DNA from: JARRQJ01 sp037381915
GTDB taxonomy: Bacteria > Pseudomonadota > Gammaproteobacteria > DRLM01
Direction: 5' to 3'
Assembly: GCA_037381915.1 (NCBI GenBank)
Contig: JARRQJ010000005.1
Location: forward strand, 23,192 to 87,191
DNA length: 64,000 nucleotides
Shown here: piece after piece, positions 25,691 through 32,839 of the stretch
Layout of the letters: each line of letters opens with the position of its first letter
Position numbering within the stretch: the stretch's first letter is position 1
Notes under the pieces: generated by a model
What the model saw: only the letters and a program-made list of their open reading frames with translations
What the model was told of the DNA's origin: nothing
Databases searched by the model: none
Program-made: the position numbers and the translations under genes

Positions 25691-26170
25691 CTATTCACCG
25701 CGGGTGCTCATCACCGCATAATGCAGCACCAACTTGCCGCGCGGGGCGAGGGGCGAGCTGAGGTACAGCGGTTCACGGAAATCGCGGGCCTGCCCGGGGG
25801 GGACCTCGGGTTTGAGTGTAATGTCCGTCTGGTTGATAACCTCGCAGTGGCCGTTTTTCGCGCAATCTTCCATGGAAACGCGCAGCTGCAGTTCGGTCAG
25901 GGTGTATTTTTGGGAATGATTGCGAACGCGGCCGGTAACCTGTCTGCCCCGCGTCTCATGGGTGATTTTCATGTCCGCCAGCTCAACTTCCGCCACGGGA
26001 ATACGTCGCTTAGAGAGGTCCAATTCATGATTCTGATACCAGGCCAGATAACCGATGATGCCGATGACCATGGCAAGCGCCACGGGAAGTACGCGGCCGG
26101 CATTCGAGTTGGTAAAGGCCACCCCGATCAATACCAGTACCAGGATTAGACCCAGTAAGCCCCAGATCAT
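25691..26170 (-). CDS. Hypothetical membrane protein with FxLYD-like extracytoplasmic domain
   Basis: A 159-residue protein with two N-terminal transmembrane segments (about 3-20 and 27-44) and a soluble beta-rich domain. The latter has VELADMKITHETRGRQVTGRVRNHSQKYTLTELQLRVSMEDC, a layout like FxLYD domains (a comparison of charged termini plus a G-x-V-x-N turn). Two Cys in MEDCAKNGHC could form a disulfide. It is convergent with lipA. The function is unknown and I cannot name a family with certainty. Confidence 0.7.
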   Translation of the reverse strand: MIWGLLGLILVLVLIGVAFTNSNAGRVLPVALAMVIGIIGYLAWYQNHELDLSKRRIPVAEVELADMKITHETRGRQVTGRVRNHSQKYTLTELQLRVSMEDCAKNGHCEVINQTDITLKPEVPPGQARDFREPLYLSSPLAPRGKLVLHYAVMSTRGE

Positions 26171-26770
26171 CTATATGCCTCAGCGATTCGCTCTTGAAAA
26201 CATGGCGACACGATTTCCTTATGTTTGGCGGGCGTGGGCGTGATTATGACGGGAAATACACACTGAACCCGGAAAGCTTAGTCGATGCGGGAAGCTAAAT
26301 ATGGATGGCAATGCCGAGCGGCAGATGCTGTGTTTCTTGGTCAGCGGAATCATGGCGGCGTTCGTGGGTCCGTCTTTCGTAGTGGCTGCGGGTGTCGGGC
26401 AATACGACGGATTGGCGGTTCTGGCCGCGGCAGTCACGACGGCGTTCCTCGGGAATGCTGGTCGGTGCCGAGCGGATGGGAGATGATTGAGGGACTATGC
26501 CAGTGGTGGTGGTGGTGAGCGAGGATACGGACGCAGTGGCTTTGCTGAGGTTGGCCTGTTCAAGGCGCAGCAACCCAAGATCGTCGCGCGGTAGCTTGAG
26601 CACCATCACAGTGTTTGTCCCATCAGTTGCCTCTCCTTTTCTAGTTAGCAGAAGTTAAGGCAATTCGTCAATCGCCTCGCTCTGGGTGCTTCGAAGGAAC
26701 GAGCGCCATGCTCGCGGCAATAAGCATGGCATAATCTAGAAATTTTTTATAGATCAAACAGGTTCAATGA
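26171..26770. other. 600 bp intergenic region with only a doubtful small ORF
   Basis: Apart from the small frame at 26301-26486 I see no gene. On the minus strand a strong ribosome site (AAAAGGAGAGG) precedes an ATG whose frame stops after five codons. The downstream minus frame (26295-26609) starts plausibly but degrades into Thr/Ser/Arg-rich translation. This may be a decayed gene. The end (26720-26765) is AT-rich and probably holds the promoter of the next gene. Confidence 0.5.
26301..26486 (+). CDS. Possible small hydrophobic protein
   Basis: The 61-codon frame encodes a polar N-terminus (MDGNAERQM) and two hydrophobic stretches (CFLVSGIMAAFVGPSFVVAAGV and LAVLAAAVTTAFLG), like a small two-helix membrane protein. 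About 69 percent of third positions are G or C, in keeping with coding DNA here. The ribosome site is weak and I know no homologue. A broken minus-strand gene over the same bases is the alternative. Confidence 0.3.
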   Translation: MDGNAERQMLCFLVSGIMAAFVGPSFVVAAGVGQYDGLAVLAAAVTTAFLGNAGRCRADGR

Positions 26771-27970
26771 ATGGGATCACTGTGGCGCGGACGTGAGGTC
26801 GTGACGAGGGAAAGCCTTTTCGCATGCGGGCCCGCGGGCCGGGGGGGATGGGCCTGGCTTGCCTTCATCTGTGTAATGCTGTTGAGCGGTTGCGCCCAGT
26901 GGGGTGACAAAAAGGACGCGGCGAAGTTCGCCGGTATCAAGTACCGCACGCCCTTGTCCAGTACGGAACTGGATAGCTTGGTTCTCGCCGAGAAGATTCG
27001 CTACTTCACCGACAATGTCTATCTGGCGGCCGAAGGCGGGCGTGATGTGCGCGCCTCGCGGGGGGCGGCCGAATCGGCCCTGGATGATCTGCGCAAGACC
27101 CTGGACAAGAAAGCCTTCGTTGATTTTTGGGTGGGTGTGGATCCGGAATTTTTCGGCAGGGTCAACGCCGCCCTGGGCTATACGGACTATACCCATCCCC
27201 AAGTGATATTGAATGCGCGGCAGACGCGTACCGCATACAATCTGATGGCGCGTCACTTGAAGGTGCTGGGTAACTTGGGCCGGACGCGCCGGGAGGCCAT
27301 GCAGGATTTCATCGCTCTGGCCGAGGAGGGCGACACGGCGGCATGCTTTGCCTTCCATAAGGCCTACAAGGATTATACGGATCCCCGCCATGGCGAGGCC
27401 GGGGTCAGTTGGCTCGACGTGGACGGGGTCCCCTTTCGCAAATCATCCATGTGGGCCGGGTCCGGCGAGGCCAATTATAAAGGGCATGTCGTACAGATTG
27501 CGATTCCCCCGCAGGCAGTGTTGGGTTGTCGACGGATTCTCCATCCTCCGAATCAGGTCACCGCCGGCGTGGTGGAGGAAGTGGAGCAATTTTTCTCCGC
27601 CATTAATCTGGATAAGGAATTCAATCCTGCGGCCTACGCCGAACGTAAGAAAGTCTGGCGGCGCCATTTGCAGGAGAAAGCGGCTGCGGCGGCGCGGCGG
27701 GTCCGCTTGCACCGGATTCGGGTCATCAATGTCGTCGATGTATACCGCATCTTTCCCCCGGCGCTGGACTATGAGTATGAACTGGCCGTTGCGGATGGCA
27801 CGCTGTCGGACATGGTGGCGACGGGCATGTTGTCCGAGGAACAGGCCTTCGTCGTAGAAGAGCGGATCCATGAACGGCGTGTCCTGCTCAGCGGTGTCGG
27901 CGCTACGCCGGAACAGACTCCCATGGCCTTTCTGAAGTTGGTGGCGGATCGAGCGACAAACGGTAAGTGA
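26771..27970 (+). CDS. Uncharacterised lipoprotein
   Basis: A 399-residue protein with an N-terminal hydrophobic segment ending in the lipobox LLSGC (Cys about 41). A start nearer to it, such as GTG 26802, would give a more usual signal length. The mature part has no motif I recognise. It has a helical middle (LKVLGNLGRTRREAMQDFIALAEE), a segment CFAFHKAYKDYTDP, and a Lys/Arg/Ala-rich stretch about 290-320 (ERKKVWRRHLQEKAAAAARR). No neighbour suggests a role. It is convergent with the EEP gene. Confidence 0.65.
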   Translation: MGSLWRGREVVTRESLFACGPAGRGGWAWLAFICVMLLSGCAQWGDKKDAAKFAGIKYRTPLSSTELDSLVLAEKIRYFTDNVYLAAEGGRDVRASRGAAESALDDLRKTLDKKAFVDFWVGVDPEFFGRVNAALGYTDYTHPQVILNARQTRTAYNLMARHLKVLGNLGRTRREAMQDFIALAEEGDTAACFAFHKAYKDYTDPRHGEAGVSWLDVDGVPFRKSSMWAGSGEANYKGHVVQIAIPPQAVLGCRRILHPPNQVTAGVVEEVEQFFSAINLDKEFNPAAYAERKKVWRRHLQEKAAAAARRVRLHRIRVINVVDVYRIFPPALDYEYELAVADGTLSDMVATGMLSEEQAFVVEERIHERRVLLSGVGATPEQTPMAFLKLVADRATNGK

Positions 27971-28017
27971 GTAGCCGCCGGGAGGCTGTTGGATGGGCTA
28001 AGCGGGGGCGTCGCCGC

Positions 28018-28851
28018 TTAGGGGCTCAGCAATTGGATGTCCTCCGGGACCTCGATCTCCATGGCGATGGGGAGATGGTCCGACAAGGCGTGATGGATCA
28101 CCTGAAGATTGGAGATCTTCAAGGTTGGGGTGACCAAGATGTGATCAATATTGCGGTAAGGGCGCCAACTGGGGAAGGTATGCAAGGCGCTCGCCGGCTC
28201 ACATAGATGGGTTTTGTTGAGCAACAGATCCATTTCATGGCTTTCCGGGACGCAATTGAAATCCCCCATCACCACCACATGCTTAAAATCCCGGATCAAT
28301 TCACTGATAAAGTCGAATTGGCGGAGGCGCGCGCGACGTCCCAAAGCCAGATGCACCAGTAACACGTTCAGGGTGGTGTCACCGTGGCCGAGTTGGATCA
28401 TCATCGCGCCGCGGCCCGGGATTAAGCCGGGCAGCTTGTGCTGGGCAATGAGATGGGGACGAAACTTGCTCAACAGGCCGTTGCTGTGCTGCGCGAATTT
28501 GCCCAGGTCGCGATTGGTCTGATGGCACCAAAAGGGGAAACGGCCGCGGCGCGCCAGGTATTCCACCTGATTGACGAAATAACTGCGCATGCTGCCGGCG
28601 TCGGCCTCTTGGATCGCCACGATGTCGTAATTGGAGGCCAGGCGGGCAATGCGGTCGAGATTGTCGAAACTGGAGGGGTGGGGTAGCACGTGCTTCCAGC
28701 TATGGGTCAGATAATGATGAGGCCGGGTCGAGGCGATGCCCGCTTGAATGTTATAGCTCAGCAAGCGCAGCGAAGACTTGAGCTTGCTTGGCCGCGGCGC
28801 GTCGAACGGTGTCTCTGCGGCAGCGTCTAGGATTGCGGTGTTTGTCTTCAT
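28018..28851 (-). CDS. Endonuclease/exonuclease/phosphatase (EEP) family hydrolase
   Basis: A 277-residue EEP-fold metal hydrolase. LRLLSYNIQAGI carries the first metal-ligand Asn, VAIQEAD the catalytic Glu, VVVMGDFNCVPES the GDFN motif, and the closing IDHILV...LSDHLPIAMEI the SDH motif. The family includes DNA repair nucleases, lipid phosphatases and sphingomyelinases; no signal peptide is seen, so it is likely cytoplasmic. Its ATG overlaps the upstream TPP-enzyme stop by 4 bp. Pseudomonas has an EEP gene in the same position beside dsbA. Confidence 0.88.
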   Translation of the reverse strand: MKTNTAILDAAAETPFDAPRPSKLKSSLRLLSYNIQAGIASTRPHHYLTHSWKHVLPHPSSFDNLDRIARLASNYDIVAIQEADAGSMRSYFVNQVEYLARRGRFPFWCHQTNRDLGKFAQHSNGLLSKFRPHLIAQHKLPGLIPGRGAMMIQLGHGDTTLNVLLVHLALGRRARLRQFDFISELIRDFKHVVVMGDFNCVPESHEMDLLLNKTHLCEPASALHTFPSWRPYRNIDHILVTPTLKISNLQVIHHALSDHLPIAMEIEVPEDIQLLSP

Positions 28852-30479
28852 AGCTGGAAGATCGCCTCGCCAAGTTTCGCGGTCAATTTGATGTTCTCAG
28901 TATAATCGACCGGGCAGTCAATAATGTTTACTTTGTCGTTACTCAAGGCCTCCTTGAGGACGGGCAGCAACTCCGCGGCGTGACTGACCCGGTACCCCCT
29001 CGCCCCGAAGGACTCGGCATATTTTACGAAATCCGGGTTGTTAAAGCGCACATGGGCGGCGCGTCCATATGTAACCATTTGTTTCGACTCAATTAATCCG
29101 TAGGCGCCATCGTTCCAGATCAAGATCGTCAGCGGGATATCCAAGCGTATCGCCGTTTCGATTTCCTGGGAATTCATCATAAATCCGGCATCGCCGGTGA
29201 CCGCCAGCACCCGGCGTTGAGGATGGGCCAGCCGGGCCGCGATGGCGCCGGGCACCGCGATGCCCATGCTGGCGAAGCCATTGGAAATGATGCAGGTATT
29301 GGGATGCTCGCAGCGGAACATGCGCGCCATCCACAACTTGTGGGCTCCCACGTCGCATATGGCGATGTCCTCCAGGTCCATGGCGGTGCGCAGATCCCAG
29401 ATGATCTTTTGGGGTTTCAGGGGGAAGTCCGTATCGTTCCGATGACGGTTCATGTCTTCAATGAGGGCGTTGCGCAACGGCCGCAGTTTATGCCCCTGCT
29501 GTGGATGCGCCCGCTCACCGATCTGCGCCAGGCTGTGGCCGATATCGCCCACCACCCCCACCTCCACCATATAGCTGGTGTCGACCTCCGCCGGGGCGGT
29601 GTCGATGTGGATGATCTTGCGATCGCAGGTGGGATGCCACAGGCGCGGATGATATTCCACCAGGTCATAGCCGACGCACAGGATCACATCGGCCTTGTCG
29701 AAACCGGTGTTCACGTAGTCATGGGCCTGCAGCCCCACGCTGCCCAACGCCATGGGGTGCTTGAAGGGGATGACACCTTTGGCCATGAAGGTGTTGGCCA
29801 CGGGAATATTGAGTTTGGTGGCGAAGTCGGCGAGTTGCCGCCAGGCCTTGGCGCGGATCACGCCGTTGCCGGCGAGAATGATGGGGTAGCGGGCCTGTGA
29901 GATGAGTTCGGCCGCCACGGCCACCCGGTCGTCGGCGGGTTCCGGCATGGTGGGTTGCTGGGCCTGCAAGGGCTTGGAGTCGATCTCCATCTCGGCCAGG
30001 TTTTCCGGAAACTCGATAAAGCAGGCCCCGGTTTTTTCCGTCTGGGCGAGTTTGAAGGCCTTGCGTATCACCTCGGGGACCACATTGGGGGTCAGCACCC
30101 GCGAGGCATACTTGGTGACCGGTGCGAAAATACTCTGCAGGTCCAATACCTGGTGGGATTCTTTGTGGAGACGATTGGTATCCGCCTGACCGGCGATGGC
30201 CACCAGCGGGGCATGATCCATATTGGCGTCCGCCACGCCCGTGAGCAGATTAGTGGCGCCGGGCCCCAGGGTCGACAGGCACACCCCGGCCCGCCAGGTG
30301 AGCCGCCCATAGACGTCGGCCATGAAGGCGGCGCCTTGTTCGTGCCGGGTGGTGACGAACTGGATGGAAGTATCCAACAAGGCATCCATGAGGGCCAGGT
30401 TTTCTTCTCCGGGAATGCCGAAGATATACGCTACGTCCTCATTTTCCAGACACTTGATGAATAGCTCGGCGGCCTTCAT
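28848..30479 (-). CDS. Acetolactate synthase-like thiamine diphosphate enzyme
   Basis: A 543-residue ThDP enzyme of the AHAS/AlsS group. The catalytic Glu is in TTRHEQGAAFMADVYGRL, the substrate-channel region is CLSTLGPGATNLLTGVADAN, and the ThDP-metal motif is GDAGFMMNSQEIETAIRLDIPLTILIWNDGAYGLI. It is most like the catabolic, subunit-independent AlsS type, since no small regulatory subunit gene is adjacent. An alsD-like decarboxylase is also absent here, so the product, acetolactate, is inferred from family alone. Translationally coupled to the EEP gene. Confidence 0.85.
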   Translation of the reverse strand: MKAAELFIKCLENEDVAYIFGIPGEENLALMDALLDTSIQFVTTRHEQGAAFMADVYGRLTWRAGVCLSTLGPGATNLLTGVADANMDHAPLVAIAGQADTNRLHKESHQVLDLQSIFAPVTKYASRVLTPNVVPEVIRKAFKLAQTEKTGACFIEFPENLAEMEIDSKPLQAQQPTMPEPADDRVAVAAELISQARYPIILAGNGVIRAKAWRQLADFATKLNIPVANTFMAKGVIPFKHPMALGSVGLQAHDYVNTGFDKADVILCVGYDLVEYHPRLWHPTCDRKIIHIDTAPAEVDTSYMVEVGVVGDIGHSLAQIGERAHPQQGHKLRPLRNALIEDMNRHRNDTDFPLKPQKIIWDLRTAMDLEDIAICDVGAHKLWMARMFRCEHPNTCIISNGFASMGIAVPGAIAARLAHPQRRVLAVTGDAGFMMNSQEIETAIRLDIPLTILIWNDGAYGLIESKQMVTYGRAAHVRFNNPDFVKYAESFGARGYRVSHAAELLPVLKEALSNDKVNIIDCPVDYTENIKLTAKLGEAIFQL

Positions 30480-30528
30480 GGCAATGGCCCTTATGCTGTC
30501 CCGCTCCCGTTGGCTGATGGAACGCCGC

Positions 30529-31164
30529 CTAGCCCTTGCCGGCGGCGCGTTCTTTGTCTATCAGGTAGTTCATGATCTTGATCATGGTATTGAAATTGCC
30601 GTTAGAGTTGTCCGGATTGAGAATATACTTGCCGTCGACGACCACGGACGGCGTGGCCTCCGCCTGGTAGCGGCGGCTCATTTCCCGCGCCCGATTGACC
30701 TTGGCCTCCACCGTGAAGGAATGGAAGGTCTTCTTGAACTCATCGTTGCTTATGCCTTGTTCGGCGAAAAATTTCATGAGGTCCGTCTCGCTGTCCATGC
30801 GACGTTTCTCGGCGTGAATGGCGTCGAACAGGGGCTGATGAATGCGATCGGCGATTCCCAGGGCCTGCGCGGTGTAAAAGGCCCGTGCCAGCAGCGCCCA
30901 GTTTGGCCTGAGGATGGCCGGCATGCGGCGGTATACCACGTCGGCCGGCTTATGCTTCAGCCAGCGGGCCATATAGGGTTGGAAACGGTAACAATGAGGG
31001 CAACCATACCAGAACAATTCCACTACTTCGATCTTGCCTTGGCCCTCGGTGGGTTGGGCGGGGACGATGCGTTTGTAATTGACGCCTTCCTGGTAGGTGG
31101 CCGCCTGAGCCAGCAAGGGAAAAACGATGAGCAGGAGCAACAAAGAGCGGGCAAAAATTTTCAT
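30529..31164 (-). CDS. dsbA: Thiol:disulfide interchange protein DsbA
   Basis: A 211-residue periplasmic oxidase. It has a signal peptide ending AQA, the thioredoxin active site FWYGCPHCYRF (about 51-61), the alpha-helical insert and the cis-Pro loop EATPSVVVDGKY. CPHC is the DsbA form. It introduces disulfides into exported proteins, including many T2SS substrates. It lies 49 bp upstream of the acetolactate synthase-like gene on the same strand. Confidence 0.95.
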   Translation of the reverse strand: MKIFARSLLLLLIVFPLLAQAATYQEGVNYKRIVPAQPTEGQGKIEVVELFWYGCPHCYRFQPYMARWLKHKPADVVYRRMPAILRPNWALLARAFYTAQALGIADRIHQPLFDAIHAEKRRMDSETDLMKFFAEQGISNDEFKKTFHSFTVEAKVNRAREMSRRYQAEATPSVVVDGKYILNPDNSNGNFNTMIKIMNYLIDKERAAGKG

Positions 31165-31433
31165 GAGGACAGCACCTGTTGATTCTAGTGGATGATTATT
31201 CGGTCGTTGAGCTTAGAGCATGTTCGGGCCAGTTTGTTGCAAAGTCTTGCCGTTTGTCGGCGGAAACCTTGATAATGGGTCGCCGCCGTGGCCAGAGCGG
31301 CATGGTAACATGCCTAGCCTATGCGGCTCATTAAGTTGGCGCAATGCTCGATGCCTGGCGATTGCCGCACCGGTCGTCGGGAATAAAAGAACTTATCGCC
31401 CTTGACCTGGGGTCTTCAGCGGAGTGCATATCC

Positions 31434-31922
31434 ATGACGGAAAAACGAGCCAAACTCACCAAGTTTCTCAACCAACAGTACCTGTGTGAATCCCTGACGG
31501 TAAAAGAGGTGGAAACCCTTCTGGATTTTACCGAACTGGTGGAACTGAAAAAGAACCAGGTGATCGCCGACATCGGGGAGGTGGGCGAGGCCCTGTTCTT
31601 CGTCATCACAGGGGAGGCGGTCTTACTGTATGACGACCATGGCCGAGAGATCGAGGTGGGGCGCATGCACGAGGGTGAACTGATGGGGGAGATGTCCTTT
31701 TTCGACCGCCATCCCCGCTTGCTGCGGATGCGCGCCTTGAGTGCGGAGACCCAGCTCTTGAAGTTGCCGCGCCCCATGTACGATCGTCTGCGGGTCGAGC
31801 ACCCTTATATCGCCGTCAATCTCCTGGAGCATGCCATCATCAGCCTGGATCGCCTGGTGCGCCGGGTAAGCGAAGACGAGGCGACCTTGACGCGCTATAT
31901 CTACGGCGTCGGCAAGAAGTAA
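31434..31922 (+). CDS. Cyclic nucleotide-binding domain protein without HTH
   Basis: A 162-residue protein that is essentially one cNMP-binding beta-roll: LLDFTELVELKKNQVIADIGEVGEALFFVITGEAVLLYDD, then VGRMHEGELMGEMSFFDRHPRLLRMRALSAETQLLKLP. The phosphate-binding cassette (G-E-x-x-GE-M-S) departs from the cAMP type. There is no DNA-binding helix-turn-helix. The C-terminal helix LLEHAIISLDRLVRRVSEDE may dimerise. ATG 31434 fits the domain start better than 31344. It lies 13 bp before engB, where Pseudomonas has cytochrome c4 genes. Confidence 0.85.
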   Translation: MTEKRAKLTKFLNQQYLCESLTVKEVETLLDFTELVELKKNQVIADIGEVGEALFFVITGEAVLLYDDHGREIEVGRMHEGELMGEMSFFDRHPRLLRMRALSAETQLLKLPRPMYDRLRVEHPYIAVNLLEHAIISLDRLVRRVSEDEATLTRYIYGVGKK

Positions 31923-31935
31923 TCGCGAGCTTGCG

Positions 31936-32574
31936 GTGCAAGACACGGAGGAAGGGGCCGGGACACTTTCCCCATTGGACTTACGCCATACCGCCTTCTT
32001 GTTGGGCGCCGCCCGACCCAAACAGTTTCCGGCCGACGACGGCTGGGAGGTGGCGATCGCGGGGCGTTCCAATGCCGGCAAATCCAGCGCCATCAACGCT
32101 ATCACCGGGATAAGGGGGTTGGCGCGGGTCAGCAAGACCCCGGGTCGCACCCGCGAGATCAATTTTTTTCACGTGGCTGCCCGGCGTCGGTTGGTGGACT
32201 TGCCCGGCTACGGCTACGCGCGGGTGCCCGTCCCGGTGCGGGAGGCCTGGCGGCGCTTGATAGAGAACTATTTCGCTCATCGTCACTGTCTGCGGGGCGT
32301 GGTGGTGGTCATGGATTGCCGCCATCCGCTGACGGACTTCGATCGGCAGATGCTGGTGTGGTGTGACCATGCGCGGCTTCCCGTGCATATCCTGCTCACT
32401 AAGGCCGACAAGCTCAGCCGCGGCGCCGCGACGGCGGTGCTACACCAGGTACGCGCCCGGCTCATCCATGAATATCCGGGAAGTGAAGCCATCACGGTGC
32501 AGTTGTTCTCCGCCCTGAAGCAAGCGGGGGTTGCGGAGGCGCAGCAAATACTTGCAAAATGGATGGGATTTTAG
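31936..32574 (+). CDS. engB: Ribosome biogenesis GTPase EngB (YihA/YsxC)
   Basis: The 212-residue EngB helps assemble the 50S subunit. G1 is AIAGRSNAGKSSAINAI, the switch region SKTPGRTREINFF, G3 VDLPGYGYARV and G4 LLTKADK. GTG 31936 is the only start that keeps the N-terminal helix. The stop TAG (32572-32574) touches the T-run of the minus-strand terminator from the polA side. Confidence 0.95.
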   Translation: MQDTEEGAGTLSPLDLRHTAFLLGAARPKQFPADDGWEVAIAGRSNAGKSSAINAITGIRGLARVSKTPGRTREINFFHVAARRRLVDLPGYGYARVPVPVREAWRRLIENYFAHRHCLRGVVVVMDCRHPLTDFDRQMLVWCDHARLPVHILLTKADKLSRGAATAVLHQVRARLIHEYPGSEAITVQLFSALKQAGVAEAQQILAKWMGF

Positions 32575-32621
32575 AAAAGAAAAAAGGCCCCGGTTTATAA
32601 GAGGGAGGAGGAACCGGGGCC
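32575..32621 (-). terminator. Strong Rho-independent terminator on the polA strand
   Basis: On the minus strand GGCCCCGGTT (from 32621) pairs with AACCGGGGCC (to 32586) in a perfect 10 bp stem, followed by six T, C and four T (32585-32575). The 16 nt loop contains CCTCCTCCC. It ends polA transcripts and the proposed small RNA. Confidence 0.88.
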
Positions 32622-32717
32622 GAAGATACCCGGCTTGGGGAAGCCAGGCTAGAGGGGTTCCCGCTCAAGGGAGGGCGAGCGGGAGAGCACGGGCCAGAAA
32701 TGTAGAAACCGTACTCA
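32580..32717 (-). ncRNA. Candidate small RNA between polA and engB (Spot 42/ErsA position)
   Basis: No protein is encoded here, yet the minus strand is highly structured. From a start near 32717 the RNA would have a 5' single-stranded part and a perfect 7 bp stem with a GCCCTCCCTT loop (CCCGCTC 32660-32666 with GAGCGGG 32677-32683). A GGCTT/AAGCC hairpin and the terminator at 32575-32621 follow. Length is about 137 nt. Two loops are C-rich and complementary to ribosome-binding sites. Spot 42 in enterics and ErsA in Pseudomonas lie in the same place and on the polA strand. I see no sequence identity with either that I can assert. The strand, promoter and terminator fit is what I see; base-pairing regulation is inferred. 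Confidence 0.5.
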
Positions 32718-32723
32718 CCATCA

Positions 32724-32750
32724 TGAGAGTGTCGGGCAGGGAAAAAGTTC
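32724..32750 (-). promoter_or_regulatory. Sigma-E (RpoE/AlgU)-like promoter for the candidate small RNA
   Basis: On the minus strand GAACTT (32750-32745) is followed after 16 nt by TCTCA (32728-32724). The envelope-stress sigma consensus is GAACTT-N16/17-TCTGA, so the -35 is perfect and the -10 matches at four of five. The ErsA gene of Pseudomonas is controlled by this sigma factor. The elements overlap the plus-strand terminator hairpin, so coincidence is possible. Confidence 0.5.
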
Positions 32751-32770
32751 ATGCCCGACACCAAATTTTT
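32729..32770 (+). terminator. Rho-independent terminator of engB
   Basis: GTGTCGGGCA (32729-32738) pairs perfectly with TGCCCGACAC (32752-32761) over a 13 nt loop, followed by CAAA and five T (32766-32770). On the plus strand it would end the engB transcript after a 155 nt 3' UTR that is fully antisense to the candidate small RNA. Confidence 0.65.
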
Positions 32771-32839
32771 GGCGAAAAGAATAAAATTTATATAAATTAA
32801 ATACTTATAGCTTATGCCTGGGGCAAGTGGTTGACGGGC

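Noticed and set aside
32575..32770. Direct homology of the polA-engB RNA candidate with Spot 42 or ErsA
   Set aside because: Position and layout agree, but I cannot see clear sequence identity, so I name it only as a positional counterpart.
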